From NCBI GenBank assembly GCA_963822695.1, contig CAWGJH010000011.1, positions 62,001 to 126,000 on the forward strand: DNA of 64,000 bases. The letters run 5' to 3'. Below the pieces are notes generated by a model that was not told where the DNA came from, did no database searches, and saw only the letters and a list, made by a program, of their open reading frames with translations. Origin of the DNA: GCA-003244245 sp963822695 (lineage in GTDB: Bacteria > Actinomycetota > Actinomycetes > Mycobacteriales > Pseudonocardiaceae). Below are positions 42,791 to 51,851 of this stretch, one piece after another; the first letter of the stretch is position 1, and every line of letters begins with the position of its first letter. The translations under genes and the position numbers were made by a program.

Positions 42791-42884
42791 GGTCGGCATC
42801 ACAGGGATGCTCACGCAGATTCTCCTGGTGGGCGCCCACATCCCGGGGGACTATAGGAGGATCTGCGTCGTCGGGAGGGGATTG

Positions 42885-43328
42885 ATGAAGGTCGAGGAGA
42901 TCCTGAAGTCGAAGGGCCGATCGGTCGAGATCATCGAGGCCGACGCCAGCATCGCCGAAGCGGTAGGCCGGCTGAACGGCCCGCCCCAAATCGGGGCGCT
43001 GGTCGTCCGCGACGATGACGAGCAGCGGCCGATCGTGGGCACGCTCACTGAACGCGACATCATCCGCGGTCTCGCCAAGTACGGCGCCAAGCTGCTGACC
43101 ATGCAGGTCACCCAGGTGATGTCGCGCAACGTTCCGGTCTGCTCTCCGGCGGACAGCATCACGCAGCTGATGCGGCAGATGACGGCTTCCCGTTACCGTC
43201 ACCTGCCAGTAGTGGATCATGGCAAGCTGGCCGGCCTGGTCAGCATCGGCGACGTGGTCAAGGCCCGGATCGCGGACATGGAGCTGGAGACCAGCCTGCT
43301 CCGGGACCTCTACATCGCGCGCGGATGA
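42885..43328 (+). CDS. CBS-pair signalling protein
   Basis: 147 residues built of two CBS motifs (VEIIEADASIAEAVGRL...GTLTERDII and VPVCSPADSITQLMRQM...GLVSIGDVV), the adenosyl-ligand sensor also seen in IMPDH. Stand-alone CBS pairs of this type bind AMP/ATP-like ligands; the partner is unknown. ATG 42885 has GGGAGGGG seven bases upstream; an earlier in-frame ATG lies in the methyltransferase tail region and is less likely. Confidence 0.88.
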   Translation: MKVEEILKSKGRSVEIIEADASIAEAVGRLNGPPQIGALVVRDDDEQRPIVGTLTERDIIRGLAKYGAKLLTMQVTQVMSRNVPVCSPADSITQLMRQMTASRYRHLPVVDHGKLAGLVSIGDVVKARIADMELETSLLRDLYIARG

Positions 43329-43341
43329 CGTCGCTGATCGA

Positions 43342-43368
43342 CCCTCGGTGAAGCAGTGTCACCGAGGG
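43342..43368. terminator. Bidirectional terminator between CBS gene and sugar dehydrogenase
   Basis: Perfect ten-bp arms CCCTCGGTGA/TCACCGAGGG with a seven-base loop. The right arm contains the stop codon of the minus-strand gene. Confidence 0.8.
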
Positions 43369-44774
43369 CCGACGAATGTGAACTGCAGAATCGCTCCGGG
43401 ATTGTCGAGTTTCTCGGTCGGGGGTCCGAACTTGGGCCCCGACAGGCCAGTGCTGTCAGTGGCGATATAAACGGTTCGATGGTCCGGACTCAACGCCAGA
43501 TCCCGGTAGCGGTTGGTAGTCTTGAAGAACTGAGTGATATCGCCCTGGACCGAGCCGCCGTCCTGGGTGAGCCGCAAGCAGTAGAGCGCACCATTCTTCA
43601 GGCTCGTGACCAGCAGAGAGTTGCGCCAGCCATCAAACACGCCCTGATCAGCCGGCACGTAATCTATACTGGAGGGCGCGATCGACGGCCAGCAGATGTA
43701 TGACTGCTCACCGCAGGCCGGGTCCTGAAAGTTATAATCATTGGGGACGGTGTAGAGCGTCTTCAGAGGATCCACATAGTCCGGACTACTCCAGGCGGTC
43801 TCCCGCCGCTGGGGAACGGATGGCGGGATCACAAAGTTGTCGTAATGCAGGCTGGCGCACGGCGGCGAGGTCGATGCGGACCAGTTCGCATACACGTAGG
43901 ATTGGTCGTCTTTGAAACCAGAGACATACGGCCAGCCGTAGTTTTTCCCGGCCTGGATCAGGTTGATCTCATCGTCAGACTTGGGGCCATGCTCCGCCGA
44001 GAACAGCCGGCCTCCCGGTCCGAAGACCAGACCCTGCGGGTTGCGGTGACCATACGAGTAGATATGACTCCGCACCCCTTTGATCACCGGGTTATCCGAC
44101 GGAACGCTGCCGTCGAGATTGAGCCTCAGGACCTTGCCGACGTACGTGGCCCAATTTCGGGAACGGACGTCGTCCGTGGTAGGCAGATCTTGCGCGCGGA
44201 TCGGATTACAGAAAAGTTCGAACTGGTTGTTCCCCTGGTCCCCGATCGAATAGTAAAGCTTCTGGTCGGGGCCAACCAGCAGGCGCCCGGCATTGTGGTC
44301 CGTACTCGCTGATAAACCCGTGATCACGTCAACCGGATGACCCAACGTGTGCGCTGCTGGGTCGTAGGTGTAGCGGACTATCTTGGCGCGTCGGTCTACC
44401 GCGGGACCCGGGTCGGCGTCGTATGTGTACGCGAGATAGACGTCATTGCTCCCCTTCAGGAAGTTCGGCGCAAATGCCATGCCGAGCAGGCCGTCCTGGC
44501 TCTGGGTGGAGTACACGTCGGCAATGGTGATCACGGTGCTCTTCGAGCCGTCCGACGGGTTCACCCGGGTTACCCTCTTGCCCGTCTTCTCGGTAACCCA
44601 GAGAAAACCATCGGGACCCCAGGTGATCTCCCACGGATCCGCCAAACCGGTAGTCAGGACGCGAAAGGCGAACGGCTCGCCCAAACGTGGTGAGCCTGCT
44701 GGCTTCTCTTGGGAGGGCAGACACCCTGTCGCCGACAACGCGAGCAGGCCAGCCAGGGCCAGAAATCGCGTCAT
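43359..44774 (-). CDS. PQQ-dependent glucose/sorbosone-type dehydrogenase lipoprotein
   Basis: 471 residues. N-terminal lipoprotein signal (MTRFLALAGLLALSATGC) predicts attachment outside the membrane. The mature part is the GdhB-like six-bladed propeller: DPWEITWGPDGFLWVTEKTG, DGLLGMAFAP, DHNAGRLLVGPD, YSYGHRNPQGLVF and EHGPKSDDEINLI are family hallmarks with the catalytic His region. Oxidises sugars or related alcohols with PQQ if supplied. The open frame continues 53 codons upstream, but ATG 44774 gives the signal peptide. Cys-rich loop (CGEQSYICWP) suggests a disulfide. Confidence 0.88.
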   Translation of the reverse strand: MTRFLALAGLLALSATGCLPSQEKPAGSPRLGEPFAFRVLTTGLADPWEITWGPDGFLWVTEKTGKRVTRVNPSDGSKSTVITIADVYSTQSQDGLLGMAFAPNFLKGSNDVYLAYTYDADPGPAVDRRAKIVRYTYDPAAHTLGHPVDVITGLSASTDHNAGRLLVGPDQKLYYSIGDQGNNQFELFCNPIRAQDLPTTDDVRSRNWATYVGKVLRLNLDGSVPSDNPVIKGVRSHIYSYGHRNPQGLVFGPGGRLFSAEHGPKSDDEINLIQAGKNYGWPYVSGFKDDQSYVYANWSASTSPPCASLHYDNFVIPPSVPQRRETAWSSPDYVDPLKTLYTVPNDYNFQDPACGEQSYICWPSIAPSSIDYVPADQGVFDGWRNSLLVTSLKNGALYCLRLTQDGGSVQGDITQFFKTTNRYRDLALSPDHRTVYIATDSTGLSGPKFGPPTEKLDNPGAILQFTFVGPR

Positions 44775-44912
44775 GCGTCGCTGTCCGTGCTCAGATCGGT
44801 GGGGGCGTGGCTCGTGGGGCACCGCGCTATCGTGCCCGCCCCCGGCGGCCGCCCCGCTGGCGGGGCGACCCTGGGCTGCCGGGTCCCGCCGTCCAGCGCG
44901 GCGCTCTGCTGT

Positions 44913-44974
44913 CGCCGAGTTCGACGTCAGCACTCCCGCACCGGCAGTGGACAGCGCTCCTGTCGAACTCGGCG
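44913..44974. terminator. Large inverted repeat between sugar dehydrogenase and DUF4383 genes
   Basis: Perfect 13-bp arms CGCCGAGTTCGAC/GTCGAACTCGGCG with a 36-base loop in the 287-bp gap. It may end the DUF4383 transcript; nothing else recognised in this gap. Confidence 0.5.
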
Positions 44975-45061
44975 CGCTGAGAGCGGGTACCGAGCTAAGT
45001 TAGCGGCATCTGCCGCTGAGCCCGGCCATTCGGGACGGCGTGGGCAGTACGGTCGGTGGTG

Positions 45062-45727
45062 TCACGGTGTTCGCGTCGAACCATCGTCCCGTGCCTGACG
45101 ACTTTCGTAGAGCTCCCAGGCGCGCCGGCGCGCCTCGTCAACACGGCGCTGCGCGTCCTGGCGCACCAGTTGCTCCTGCTCCGGCGTGGCGTGACCCTCA
45201 GCGACCGCCACCTCTGCGGCCGCCAAGCGGTCAGTCTCCTCATCGCGGTAGCGCTCACCGGCCCCGGAACCTGGATCGGCACGATGCCGACGCTGGTAGT
45301 AAGGGTTGTCCATCGCCAAGCCACCGCTGAACCGACCGTAGGCACCAAGGAACAACAGCAGCATCCCGGCGATGAAGCTGAAGATTACATTCGGCAACCG
45401 GAACGCCAGCAGGTTGAGCTTGGTGTCCAGCACGAGGAGGTTGAGCAAGCCGGAGAGCAGGAAGAGCAGGCCTACGGCCACCGTGATCGTGGAGGAGATC
45501 CGGCCACCGCGCAACGCAGCGCCGATGAGGACCACGCCGACGATAAGTGAGATCGTCAACAGCAAGCCGTTCGAGGACAGCCCGAGCACGACTGTGCCAT
45601 GGACAGAGAGAAACTTCAGCCGATCGACGAACCCGAGGATCCCGAACACGCACAACCCGATCCCTAGCACCGCTGCTCCGGTACGGTGCACGAGGTCCAG
45701 CCGACTCCCAGGCGGGGAGCGCAACAT
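45062..45727 (-). CDS. DUF4383 membrane protein
   Basis: About 221 residues with four hydrophobic helices (AAVLGIGLCVFGILGFV; GLLLTISLIVGVVLIGAAL; ITVAVGLLFLLSGLLNLLVL; VIFSFIAGMLLLFLGAYG) and a charged cytoplasmic tail (DEETDRLAAAEVAVAEGHAT). Typical DUF4383, widespread in actinobacteria, function unknown. ATG 45727 is used; a GTG three codons upstream is equally possible. Confidence 0.8.
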   Translation of the reverse strand: MLRSPPGSRLDLVHRTGAAVLGIGLCVFGILGFVDRLKFLSVHGTVVLGLSSNGLLLTISLIVGVVLIGAALRGGRISSTITVAVGLLFLLSGLLNLLVLDTKLNLLAFRLPNVIFSFIAGMLLLFLGAYGRFSGGLAMDNPYYQRRHRADPGSGAGERYRDEETDRLAAAEVAVAEGHATPEQEQLVRQDAQRRVDEARRRAWELYESRQARDDGSTRTP

Positions 45728-45834
45728 ATAGCTCACGGTACCCCAACTTTCTGCAATGAGTAAGTGCGGCGCAGGGGCCAGGAACGGTAATAGGCCGCGG
45801 ATCGCCCTGATGTGACAGTCCACGGGCCGCCGCT

Positions 45835-46315
45835 TTAGCCCACGCCGAACTCGGTGCGCAGCGCCGGCAGCAACTCATCCCGGACATAACCGAAGAACGG
45901 CTCCTGGTGCCGCGGCGCCCCGCCGATCTGCACCAACGCGAGGTCGGGGAAGCCGGCCTCGGCGGATGGCCGCGCCGCCGCCACATGCGCGGTGACGTCG
46001 GGTCCACAGGAGACGATCTTGGCGATGTCATCCGGACGGGCGAACTGGCTGGCGGCGGCGGCGAACCCGGCGGTGGAAGGCAATTCAGCGACCGATCCGA
46101 CGGCTGGAGCCGTTGCCGGGCAGCGCGGCGTCCCACGTCACGACCAGCTCTGCCTCCGACTGGACGGCGATCATGTGGTCAGCCAGCGGGCACGTTGATA
46201 ATCTTCAATGCTTCGCCGAGCATGTCGTGACGCACTGTTGCCGACGGCCGCGCTCGGTGGCGTGCGCGACGGCGCCGAGCACGGTCCAGGCATTCGGCGA
46301 GTGGCCCCGATGTCC
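45835..46315 (-). pseudogene. Decayed F420-dependent LLM-class oxidoreductase
   Basis: Separate minus-strand pieces in different frames match successive parts of LLM-class F420 oxidoreductases: GHSPNAWTVLGAVAHATER (near 46255-46312), RHDMLGEALKIINVPAG (near 46190-46240) and an 82-residue C-terminal piece (45835-46083) with DDIAKIVSCGPDVTAHV and APRHQEPFFGYVRDELLPAL. Middle sections are missing and frames are broken by stops and shifts, so no functional enzyme is made. Confidence 0.7.
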
Positions 46316-46731
46316 GGCTTCAGTTTCCGGGCTGGACGACGATGGTGTAATTCCCCGGAGGGTCCTCCACGATTCCGCCGTGTGCCGTGTTGCCAGCCGA
46401 GTCGGTGGGGAGAGCGTCCATCGTGCCGTGGGATCGACCGAATTTTCTGGGACGAAAAGTGCCCTGGCAACAATTTGTCCATATTCGCCGACAGCGACTT
46501 TGACGGACAGTCAGATCTTCAGATATAACTTTTCGTGATAAATTTGATTATATATTAATCCTATTAGCGTTCAAGTGCAAGCCTCTACCATCAAGACCTG
46601 TAGCCAGATGACCACCTTCAGTGATTAATTTGCCGGGAGTGTTGATGTTCAGTCCGGCCGGCATCCACCCCTGGTAATGGCGTTGAGCAGGGAAGCTTCC
46701 CGGTCCCGGTCGCCGGGCCAGCACAGGTATA
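46316..46731. other. AT-richer intergenic region
   Basis: About 415 bp. Bases 46500-46565 are AT-rich. The minus strand near 46325-46490 has short protein-like stretches (SVKVAVGEYGQIVARAL; GGIVEDPPGNYTIVVQPGN) in different frames, perhaps another decayed gene. A TATAGT hexamer just before 46732 may be the -10 box of the next gene. Confidence 0.35.
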
Positions 46732-48042
46732 GTGCCCGCTGGCGACCCGCAAGGAGGTGCTCGGCCGACGTCAAGGCTGATCACGCCGACATTATGGCGA
46801 GGAGTGTGGTGGGGAGTGGGGGTGGTTCTCATCGCCAGGGAAACGGTCAACCGGGTCCGTCTGGGCAGCCCGGGGAAGCTGGTGGTCAGCGGCGGTCTCG
46901 TGGCCACAATCGTCTGCCTGGCCTGGGGGATGTCCTTGCGCCATGGATGGGCACTCGATCTCCAAGTTTACCAGGCCGGTGGCGCGGCGTGGGCACACGG
47001 ATTCCCGCTGTATGTAGATCACTTCGTACGGCCGGTTGGTGGGCCGGATCTACCATTTACGTATCCGCCCATCGCGGCCGTGATATTCAGCGTGCTCTCC
47101 GTGATCCCGCTGCCCGCCGCGATCGCCGTGGTGGTCGTGCTCAACCTGGCCGCGCTCGTCACGCTCTGCCTGATGGTCGCGATCAGGCAGTATGGGTGGG
47201 GCGCGCTGGCCTTCGTGCTCGGCCTCGCGGTAGCCGGGGTGAGCGTGCTGCTCGAACCGGTGCGCGAGACGCTCTGGTTCGGTCAGGTCAACTTGGTACT
47301 CGGGATGCTCGTGGCCGCTGACTGCCTGCTGCCGCGGACCACGTGGCCGAGGGGCCTGCTGATCGGGTTGGCCGCAGCGGTCAAGTTGACCCCGGCGGTC
47401 TTCGTGCTGTTCTTCCTTCCCCGTCGCCAATGGCGTCCGGTACTCACCGCCGCAGTGTCATTCGTGGGTTTCGGACTTCTGGGATTCGTTCTCGCCCCCA
47501 GCGACACCAAGGCATACTGGTTCGGTGCGCTACTCGAACCATCCCGGATTGGCCGGGTCACCTACGCCACAAACCAGTCTATCTTAGGTGCGCTGGACCG
47601 GTTGGCGTTGCCAGGGGCAGTGACGACCAGTCTGTGGGTACTGCTGAGCTTGACCATGGTGGTGTTGGCCTGGATCGTGGTGGTCCGGGCCAGGCGGGCG
47701 GGGGAGGAATTGACCGCGCTGCTCGCCGTTGCGGTGGCTGAACTGTTGGTCTCTCCAATTTCTTGGGGGCACCACTGGGTGTGGATAGCCCCGGCCCTGT
47801 TGCTACTCACATCGCCAGCCTGGCGGCGGCAACTGCTGCTGGCGGTCGGGCTGCCAGTACTTGCGGTGTTCGCTATCGGGCCGCCCTGGTTGCTCCCATC
47901 GGACAACAATCTGGAGCAGCACTGGGCATGGTGGCAGCACCTCATCGGGGACAGCTACGTGCTGATTGGCGTGCTTTTCTTAGTGCTGGCGGCGTTCTTG
48001 ACCCCCCGTTGGCCGGCAGATGGGGAACCGGTAAGTTACTGA
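46732..48042 (+). CDS. GT87-family mannosyltransferase (polyprenol-dependent)
   Basis: 436 residues, about ten transmembrane helices, GT-C fold of the DUF2029/GT87 family. The first extracytoplasmic loop carries LDLQVYQAGGAAWAHG with the catalytic acidic residue, followed by DLPFTYPPIAAVIF. Mycobacterial relatives (PimE, Rv2181) add alpha-1,2-mannose to PIMs and lipomannan from polyprenyl phosphomannose. The GTG start sits next to a TATAGT box, so a slightly later start is possible. No partner gene is adjacent. Confidence 0.87.
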   Translation: MPAGDPQGGARPTSRLITPTLWRGVWWGVGVVLIARETVNRVRLGSPGKLVVSGGLVATIVCLAWGMSLRHGWALDLQVYQAGGAAWAHGFPLYVDHFVRPVGGPDLPFTYPPIAAVIFSVLSVIPLPAAIAVVVVLNLAALVTLCLMVAIRQYGWGALAFVLGLAVAGVSVLLEPVRETLWFGQVNLVLGMLVAADCLLPRTTWPRGLLIGLAAAVKLTPAVFVLFFLPRRQWRPVLTAAVSFVGFGLLGFVLAPSDTKAYWFGALLEPSRIGRVTYATNQSILGALDRLALPGAVTTSLWVLLSLTMVVLAWIVVVRARRAGEELTALLAVAVAELLVSPISWGHHWVWIAPALLLLTSPAWRRQLLLAVGLPVLAVFAIGPPWLLPSDNNLEQHWAWWQHLIGDSYVLIGVLFLVLAAFLTPRWPADGEPVSY

Positions 48043-48132
48043 TCAGTGCAGTACGTGTGCACTGTGGCGAGCGGTGATCTGAACCCGAGATGGTTTTGCA
48101 GGGGTTGAAAGAACCCGAACTGGAGGAAGTAC

Positions 48133-48504
48133 GTGCTATCCCTCAAGAAGGTGGCGGTAGGTATTGCCACCATGACACTGGCGATACTAGGCGAAGTAGT
48201 GCCAGCGAACGCCATGCCCAGCCATGACGACTACCGCGCCCTGAGCTGTAGCCAAGACGGTCTAGCGCAAGTTGATGGACGCGCGATCTACCTGTGGAAC
48301 TGTAATAACAGTTTTCACGCTCAGATCGCCAACGCGTCACAAGGTGACCTAGTCTATCTGAAAGGGGATGGTGCTGGCAAGACCGCTTACGCAACCGTCC
48401 CCGGCGGCAGAACCAGTGTCAACACCACATCAGTCGGCCCTGCCGGTGGCCCTTGGCATGCGTGTGGTGCAGTTAACAATCGCCCCGATGAAGTTTGTAC
48501 GTGA
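48133..48504 (+). CDS. Small secreted cysteine-containing protein
   Basis: 123 residues (GTG start, GGAGG upstream). A clear signal peptide (LKKVAVGIATMTLAILGEVV, cleavage after PANA) leaves a mature domain of about 95 residues with four Cys (SCSQ, WNCN, HACG, EVCT), enough for two disulfides. No family recognised; the length and Gly/Asn-rich surface resemble small exported actinobacterial proteins. Followed by a strong hairpin. Confidence 0.7.
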   Translation: MLSLKKVAVGIATMTLAILGEVVPANAMPSHDDYRALSCSQDGLAQVDGRAIYLWNCNNSFHAQIANASQGDLVYLKGDGAGKTAYATVPGGRTSVNTTSVGPAGGPWHACGAVNNRPDEVCT

Positions 48505-48518
48505 TCCAATATCCGGAA

Positions 48519-48560
48519 TCCCGTGTGGGCATTTCCCCGCGGGGAAATGCCCACACGGGA
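48519..48560. terminator. 42-bp perfect palindrome after the secreted-protein gene
   Basis: Flawless 21-bp arms centred at 48539/48540 (outer TCCCGTGTGGGCATTTCCCC), 14 bp after the stop codon. No T-tract. Like the palindromes at 17639 and 26976 it is longer and more perfect than a standard terminator. Confidence 0.75.
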
Positions 48561-48790
48561 ACGTATGCAACTTACTTGTTCACGCTCCTGTGAATTTCAG
48601 GTTCATATAACAGTGCGCTAATTTCAAGCCAATTAACCAGCGGCACCTATGGCGGGGCCCGATCTTCGTCGTGGTGAGAAGCCGTTAGATCCAGGTCACG
48701 GCGACCCGGCACCAGCCGTGTCGTTGCCGAGTTGGCGGCTGATCGATGGGTGGATGGTCAAGACGCGGTTGTCGGCCTGACATCCTCACC
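48561..48790. other. Intergenic region before LAL regulator copy 1
   Basis: No convincing gene. A 43-codon frame from 48649 lacks a ribosome-binding site. The region ends at the left boundary of the 2.7-kb duplication. Confidence 0.4.
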
Positions 48791-51531
48791 TGGATTTTCC
48801 GCCGCCGTGTCCCGGAGTCTCGTGGCTGGTCCCTAATATGTGGGTGTGCCGCGGGGGTGGCCGCTGATTGGGCGGTCCGAGGAGCTGAGTCGGATCAGCG
48901 AGTTGACCCGTCGCCGGGATGGGCCGGCGGGGGTGGTGCTGGCTGGGGCGGCGGGGGTGGGTAAGACCCGGTTGGCCCGGGAAGCACTGGCGGCGGTTGA
49001 GCAGCGCGGGACGCTGACTCGGTGGGCGGTGGCGACGGCCTCGGCGCGGGCGCTGCCGTTGGGTGCGTTCGCCGCGATGCTGGGGGTTGTCGGTCCCGAT
49101 CCGGCTCGGTTGGTGGCTCAGGCGAGTGAGGCGTTGCTGGCCGGTGCGGGGCGGGCGGGCGTGGTCGTGGGAGTGGACGATGCGCACCTGCTGGATGAGC
49201 TATCCGCGGTGCTGGTGCACCAGTTGGTGCTGCGGCGGGCGGCGAGTGTGGTGCTGACGCTGCGCAGTGGGGAGGCCGCGCCGGATGCGGTGACGGCGTT
49301 GTGGAAGGACGGTCACCTGCCTCGGCTGGAGCTGCAGCCGCTGTCCCCGACCGAGACCGCGACGTTGGTGGAGGCGAGGCTGGGTGGGCTGGTGGACAAC
49401 GCCGCCTCGCGGCGGTTGTGGTCTATCACGCGGGGTAATGCGTTGTATTTGCGGCAGTTGGTTAACGGTGAGCTGGAATCGAGCCGGTTGCATCAGGTTG
49501 CTGGGGTATGGCGGTGGTCGGGCGAGCCGGAACTGTCGCCGGGACTGGTTGAGTTGGTGTCGGCCCGGATCGGTCGGCTGCCTGATGCGCAGCGCCACGT
49601 TGTGGAGGTGTTGGCGTTCGGCGAGCCGCTGGGGGTGTCAGTGCTGGCGAAACTGACCGATGCCCTGGCGGTGGAGCAGGTCGAGGCCTGGGGGCTGGTT
49701 GAGGTGTACCAGGACGGGCGGCGGTTGCAGGCCCGGCTGGCTCACCCGCTCTACGGTGAGGTGCAACGGGCGCAGATAGGCACGCTGCACGCTCGGCGGC
49801 TGCGCGGTCAGATCGCGTGTGCGCTGGCCGCCACCGGCGGGCGACGATCCGGTGACACTCTGCGCCGCGCGGTGTTGATGCTGGACTCTGACCTGCCACC
49901 GGACTCGGTGTTGCTCACCGACGCCGCCCACCGCGCCACCGAACTCGGGGACCTCATGCTGGTCGTGCGGGTTGCGCGGGCCGCAGTGGCCGCCGGTGGC
50001 GGTTTCGAGTCTCGGCTCATCCTGGGCGACGCACTGGCCTGGTCTGGCCAGGGGGCGGAGGCCGACACCGAGTGGACCGCGCTGAGTTCCTTGGCCCGCA
50101 CCGACGGCCAGCGAGCCCAAGCGGCGATCTCCCGGGTGCTCGGCTTGGCTTGGTCTTTCGGGTCGCCCGCGAAGGCCGAGGCCGTGCTCGACGCTATTGT
50201 GAGCACCATTTCCGATGAGGCCGCAGCCTTGGAGCTGGCCGGGGTGCGCTCGGTTCTCGACGCCTTTCTTGGGCGGACTGTCCAGGCCGCCCAAACGGCC
50301 GCTGGGGTGCTCGCCCATCCGCACTGCTCCCCGTTCGCAACGCGACTAGCGAGTTGGGGTCTTGCGGCAGCCTGCGGGGAACTCGGGCACCTCGAGGGGG
50401 TTGAGGAAACCTTGCGGCGGATCGACGACTGCGGCAAGTCGTTCGAGATCGGGCTGCACGAGGCGGCCGTCGTCGTGAGCTGTTGGCTGCGGGGGCTGCT
50501 CCTGGCGGGCCTGCTGGATCAGGCTGATCAGGCCGCGCGGCGGTACCGCGAGCGCTGCCAGGACACCCCCGGACCCGGGGATTTACTCACCAGCTTCATG
50601 TGCGCGGAGGTGGCGACGTCCCGTGGGCAAGTCCAGACCGCAGCGCGCTGGTCCCGCCAAGCCATTGCAGGGCTACATAGCGCGGACCCCGGCGGCTGGT
50701 CGTTCAGCGCGCTTGTGTTCCTCACCAGCGCGCTCGGGATGGCCGGTGATGCGACGTCGGCACGCCAGGCCTTCGTGGAGATGACGGCCATTCGGCATCC
50801 CACATTGGTTTACCTGGAGCCGGAGGTGCGACTGGCCGGGGCGTGGGCAGCCGCCGCGGAGGGTGGTATCGGTGAGGCCGTCGCGCTAGCCCGGCAGGCA
50901 GCCGAGGTGGCCATGTCGCAACACCAACCCGCCGTGGAGGTACTCGCGCTGCACACCGCGGTCTGCTTCGGTGACCGCACAGTGGCCGACCGGCTCGCGC
51001 AGCTCGCCACCCAAGTCGACGGACCCCGCGCCCCGGTCGCCGCCGCGCACGCTGCCGCCCTGGCCGCCGATGACGGCGCGGCACTGCACGCCGCCTCGGT
51101 CCAACTCGAACAGATGGGCGCCCTGCTGCTGGCCGCGGACGCCGCCGCCCAGGCCGCTACCGCCTACACCCGCCATCACCGGCGCGGCTCCGCCCACGCC
51201 GCCCACGCCCGCGCTCACCGGCTCGCCCAGGCCTGCGAAGGCGCCCGCACCCCCGCCCTAGCCACCCTGGCCGCACCACTGCCCCTCACGCACCGGGAAC
51301 GCGAGATCGTCACCCTCGCCGCCAGCGGACTGTCCAACCGACAAATCGCCCAACGGCTGGTCGTCTCAGTCCGCACCGTGGAAAACCACCTCTACCACGC
51401 CTGCACCAAACTCGGCGCCTCCGGCCGCGCCGAACTCACCACCCTGTTCCACGGCGACTGACCCCGACTGCGTACCCCGCCCGTCCCGATCCGAGTAGTC
51501 AACTACTCACCTCGCGGCACCACGCCGTGGC
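48791..51531 (+). repeat. 2.7-kb duplication, copy 1
   Basis: Starts TGGATTTTCCGCC, identical to 52834 onward (offset 4043 bp), and ends after a shared 3' flank containing GTAGTCAACTAC. It comprises the LAL regulator gene with its promoter region and 3' end. The first 0.9 kb of the two copies is about 99 percent identical; the rest has diverged. Confidence 0.85.
48840..51461 (+). CDS. Large ATP-binding LuxR-family (LAL) regulator, copy 1
   Basis: 873 residues: N-terminal AAA/STAND-like ATPase with Walker A GAAGVGKTRL and Walker B VVVGVDDAHLL, a long TPR-like helical middle, and a C-terminal LuxR helix-turn-helix (THREREIVTLAASGLSNRQIAQRLVVSVRTVENHL). LAL proteins integrate a ligand and ATP to switch secondary-metabolite or catabolic genes. 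A TAATAT hexamer sits next to the start, hinting at a leaderless message starting from GTG 48840 or 48846. The intact member of a tandem pair; the ECF-like sigma gene lies between the copies. Confidence 0.9.
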   Translation: MGVPRGWPLIGRSEELSRISELTRRRDGPAGVVLAGAAGVGKTRLAREALAAVEQRGTLTRWAVATASARALPLGAFAAMLGVVGPDPARLVAQASEALLAGAGRAGVVVGVDDAHLLDELSAVLVHQLVLRRAASVVLTLRSGEAAPDAVTALWKDGHLPRLELQPLSPTETATLVEARLGGLVDNAASRRLWSITRGNALYLRQLVNGELESSRLHQVAGVWRWSGEPELSPGLVELVSARIGRLPDAQRHVVEVLAFGEPLGVSVLAKLTDALAVEQVEAWGLVEVYQDGRRLQARLAHPLYGEVQRAQIGTLHARRLRGQIACALAATGGRRSGDTLRRAVLMLDSDLPPDSVLLTDAAHRATELGDLMLVVRVARAAVAAGGGFESRLILGDALAWSGQGAEADTEWTALSSLARTDGQRAQAAISRVLGLAWSFGSPAKAEAVLDAIVSTISDEAAALELAGVRSVLDAFLGRTVQAAQTAAGVLAHPHCSPFATRLASWGLAAACGELGHLEGVEETLRRIDDCGKSFEIGLHEAAVVVSCWLRGLLLAGLLDQADQAARRYRERCQDTPGPGDLLTSFMCAEVATSRGQVQTAARWSRQAIAGLHSADPGGWSFSALVFLTSALGMAGDATSARQAFVEMTAIRHPTLVYLEPEVRLAGAWAAAAEGGIGEAVALARQAAEVAMSQHQPAVEVLALHTAVCFGDRTVADRLAQLATQVDGPRAPVAAAHAAALAADDGAALHAASVQLEQMGALLLAADAAAQAATAYTRHHRRGSAHAAHARAHRLAQACEGARTPALATLAAPLPLTHREREIVTLAASGLSNRQIAQRLVVSVRTVENHLYHACTKLGASGRAELTTLFHGD

Positions 51532-51542
51532 CACACTCAACC

Positions 51543-51567
51543 CTGGTGAGCGAGCACCGCTCACCAG
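51543..51567. promoter_or_regulatory. Inverted repeat around a ribosome-binding site
   Basis: Perfect ten-bp arms CTGGTGAGCG/CGCTCACCAG with a five-base loop; the right arm runs into the GGAGGAC ribosome-binding site of the 24-codon ORF. It could sequester that site or act as a terminator. Confidence 0.45.
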
Positions 51568-51576
51568 GAGGACACC

Positions 51577-51651
51577 ATGACGGCGACCAAAAACAGTGAA
51601 CACGCTCTGCGGGTACCGACCCTCGCAGTTCAGCTCGATGTATGTGAGTGA
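51577..51651 (+). CDS. 24-residue small ORF
   Basis: MTATKNSEHALRVPTLAVQL then DVCE, with AGGAGGAC in ideal position before the ATG. Length suggests either a genuine micro-peptide or the start of a truncated gene. It lies about 200 bp upstream of the sigma-factor gene. Confidence 0.35.
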   Translation: MTATKNSEHALRVPTLAVQLDVCE

Positions 51652-51851
51652 GCGTATGGGGCGACTTATTGGGTCGCTCTTGACAGCGCAAGACGCAACA
51701 AATTCAGACCGGAATGAAGCGCCTAACCCGGCTCCCACCATCGCCAATCCACGGTCAGGCGTGGTGACCGATGGTGGGTGCACCCGGGGCACCACGCAAA
51801 TGGGCCGCCCGCCGTGACCGACATTAACTTCACCGAGGGGCCGCGATTCCA

